DNA from: Drosophila miranda
Lineage: Eukaryota; Arthropoda; Insecta; Diptera; Drosophilidae
NCBI RefSeq assembly: GCF_003369915.1
Contig: NC_046675.1
Coordinates: 4,340,001-4,404,000, forward strand
Direction: 5' to 3'
DNA length: 64,000 nucleotides
The translations under genes were made by a program, and so were the position numbers. How positions within the stretch are numbered: position 1 is the stretch's first letter; the number at the start of each line of letters is the position of its first letter. The notes beneath the pieces are model-generated. The model saw only the letters and a list, made by a program, of their open reading frames with translations, did not search any database and was not told the DNA's origin. Below are positions 62,959-64,000 of the stretch, piece after piece.

Positions 62959-64000
62959 CTGGAAGGAGGCAGGTGGGGATCAGATACATTAATTGCAGTC
63001 TGGAATTTCCTCTTAAACCACATATAATATTACTAATGAAGCCAATTCCCTGGTATATGCTAATGTATTCCAGCCTGCATTTGCACCGTAAATCAGTACT
63101 TAATGTGTTACCAATTAAATAAATTCCCTAGTACGTAATGTATTCCAGTGTTCAGTCAGTCAGACACTGATTACAAAACCGAGTTATGCTCTATCGATTT
63201 GTTGGCAGCCTATTTACGGGCTCCAGACTCGACGCGACGTGACCTGCCTCCTCGCCCATCTCAGTGTGTCACTCTTCCCCGAGTGTTCCGCTGTTTGTTT
63301 ACGGAAATTGGCCACCATTTCCCCGTGCCCTGGCGCCAGGCCAGGCCCGACAACTACTTTGTTTGTAGGTTGTTGTTATAGTTGCAACGTCTCGCGATTT
63401 GCATTTTCACTGATTTTTTTCACCCACATTTCGGTTCGGGGGCTTGCACAGATGCACACTCTGAAATTGCTGAAGAATCAGACAGGAATTCAGTCACGCA
63501 AGGCAAGGTACGAGTACGAAGCCAAGCTGCTTCTGGTTAGGCATTCGTCTGGCGAAATGATTTGATTACTAAAGTCAAAATTGTCAAAGGGTTTGTTGAA
63601 CCAAATCCACGAAAAACTGATGTATTACATGTTGCTTGGGGCAGGTCTTTGAACTCCGTTCAAGTCGCTAGAATCGCGTGGGTGTAAGCTCGAGAAGTTT
63701 TGTGTGGTTGTCGTAGGTTCTTTCTGGAAGTTCTTGGGCAAAGTTGTATTCAAGTTTTCTTGAATTCCTGAATTTTCTGGAAAAACCTTAGTGTCCTCCT
63801 TTGTTGAGTTCATAGCTTTGGAATGCCATCCACTAAAGACCACAAAGTAATATGTTTGTAGTTCTTAGGATGTCAGCATATAAAGCATTCCGAACTCTAA
63901 CTAAAGATAAACTTTAAGCTTTGATCAACTCTCTCTATTTCCTGAAATCTCTAACATCTTTCAACCGACTGCACATTACACATACGCACTGTGTGACACC
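62959..64000 (-). other. Upstream intron of the unrecognised minus-strand gene
   Basis: Starts at the CTTCCAG acceptor before the exon at 62958. About 1 kb without an exon that I can support: no phase-0 donor preceded by biased codons is visible on the minus strand. It may also contain a 5' UTR exon. Confidence 0.4.

Noticed and set aside
1..64000. tRNA, rRNA, CRISPR arrays or intact transposase/reverse-transcriptase genes
   Set aside because: No tRNA A/B boxes in proper spacing, no spacer arrays, and no ORF with transposase or polymerase motifs were seen; the inspection was by eye, so divergent cases could be missed.

Overview
This looks like nuclear DNA of a fruit fly (genus Drosophila). 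The spliced genes have 56-77 bp introns with GT-AG borders, third codon positions in the coding exons are rich in G/C, and the non-coding DNA is AT-rich with many short microsatellites. One gene is a clear homologue of the ULK3-type kinase called ADUK in D. melanogaster. The species cannot be fixed from the sequence alone. There are no prokaryotic features, CRISPR arrays, rRNA genes or convincing tRNA genes.

Layout. (1) 1-1955: the 5' end of a PDZ-domain gene on the minus strand (first coding exon 1227-1090), with a palindromic DRE promoter element at 1947-1954; the rest of the gene lies left of the window. (2) About 1965-4105: a cluster of old, degenerate repeats made of several diverged copies of the same blocks. 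(3) 4683-6474 (+): a complete six-exon ULK3/ADUK kinase gene (494 aa) with two C-terminal MIT domains. (4) 7206-8137 (+): a complete three-exon secreted chymotrypsin-like serine protease (265 aa). (5) 10467-11141: three tandem copies of a 227-bp unit. (6) 11639-36684 (+): a GPI-anchored Ly6/three-finger protein (189 aa) whose domain is split by a 24.3-kb intron, followed by an AT-rich 3' flank to about 38.5 kb that may be a long 3' UTR. (7) About 38.5-60.6 kb: 22 kb without a recognisable gene, holding a few weak candidates (two long ORFs and isolated exon-like segments). (8) 60667-62958 (-): the 3' part of a proline-, cysteine- and histidine-rich protein that I do not recognise. It carries a tryptophan-glycine-proline motif three times and seems to have two alternative C-termini.

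The genes do not form a pathway. The PDZ gene and the ULK3 gene are divergent, separated by the repeat cluster. The ULK3 gene, protease and Ly6 gene are co-oriented but look independently transcribed. The most interesting items are the unrecognised three-motif gene with its candidate alternative splice, the Ly6 gene with its very large intron and unusual N-terminal extension, and the two repeat arrays. No obviously new molecular system could be demonstrated.
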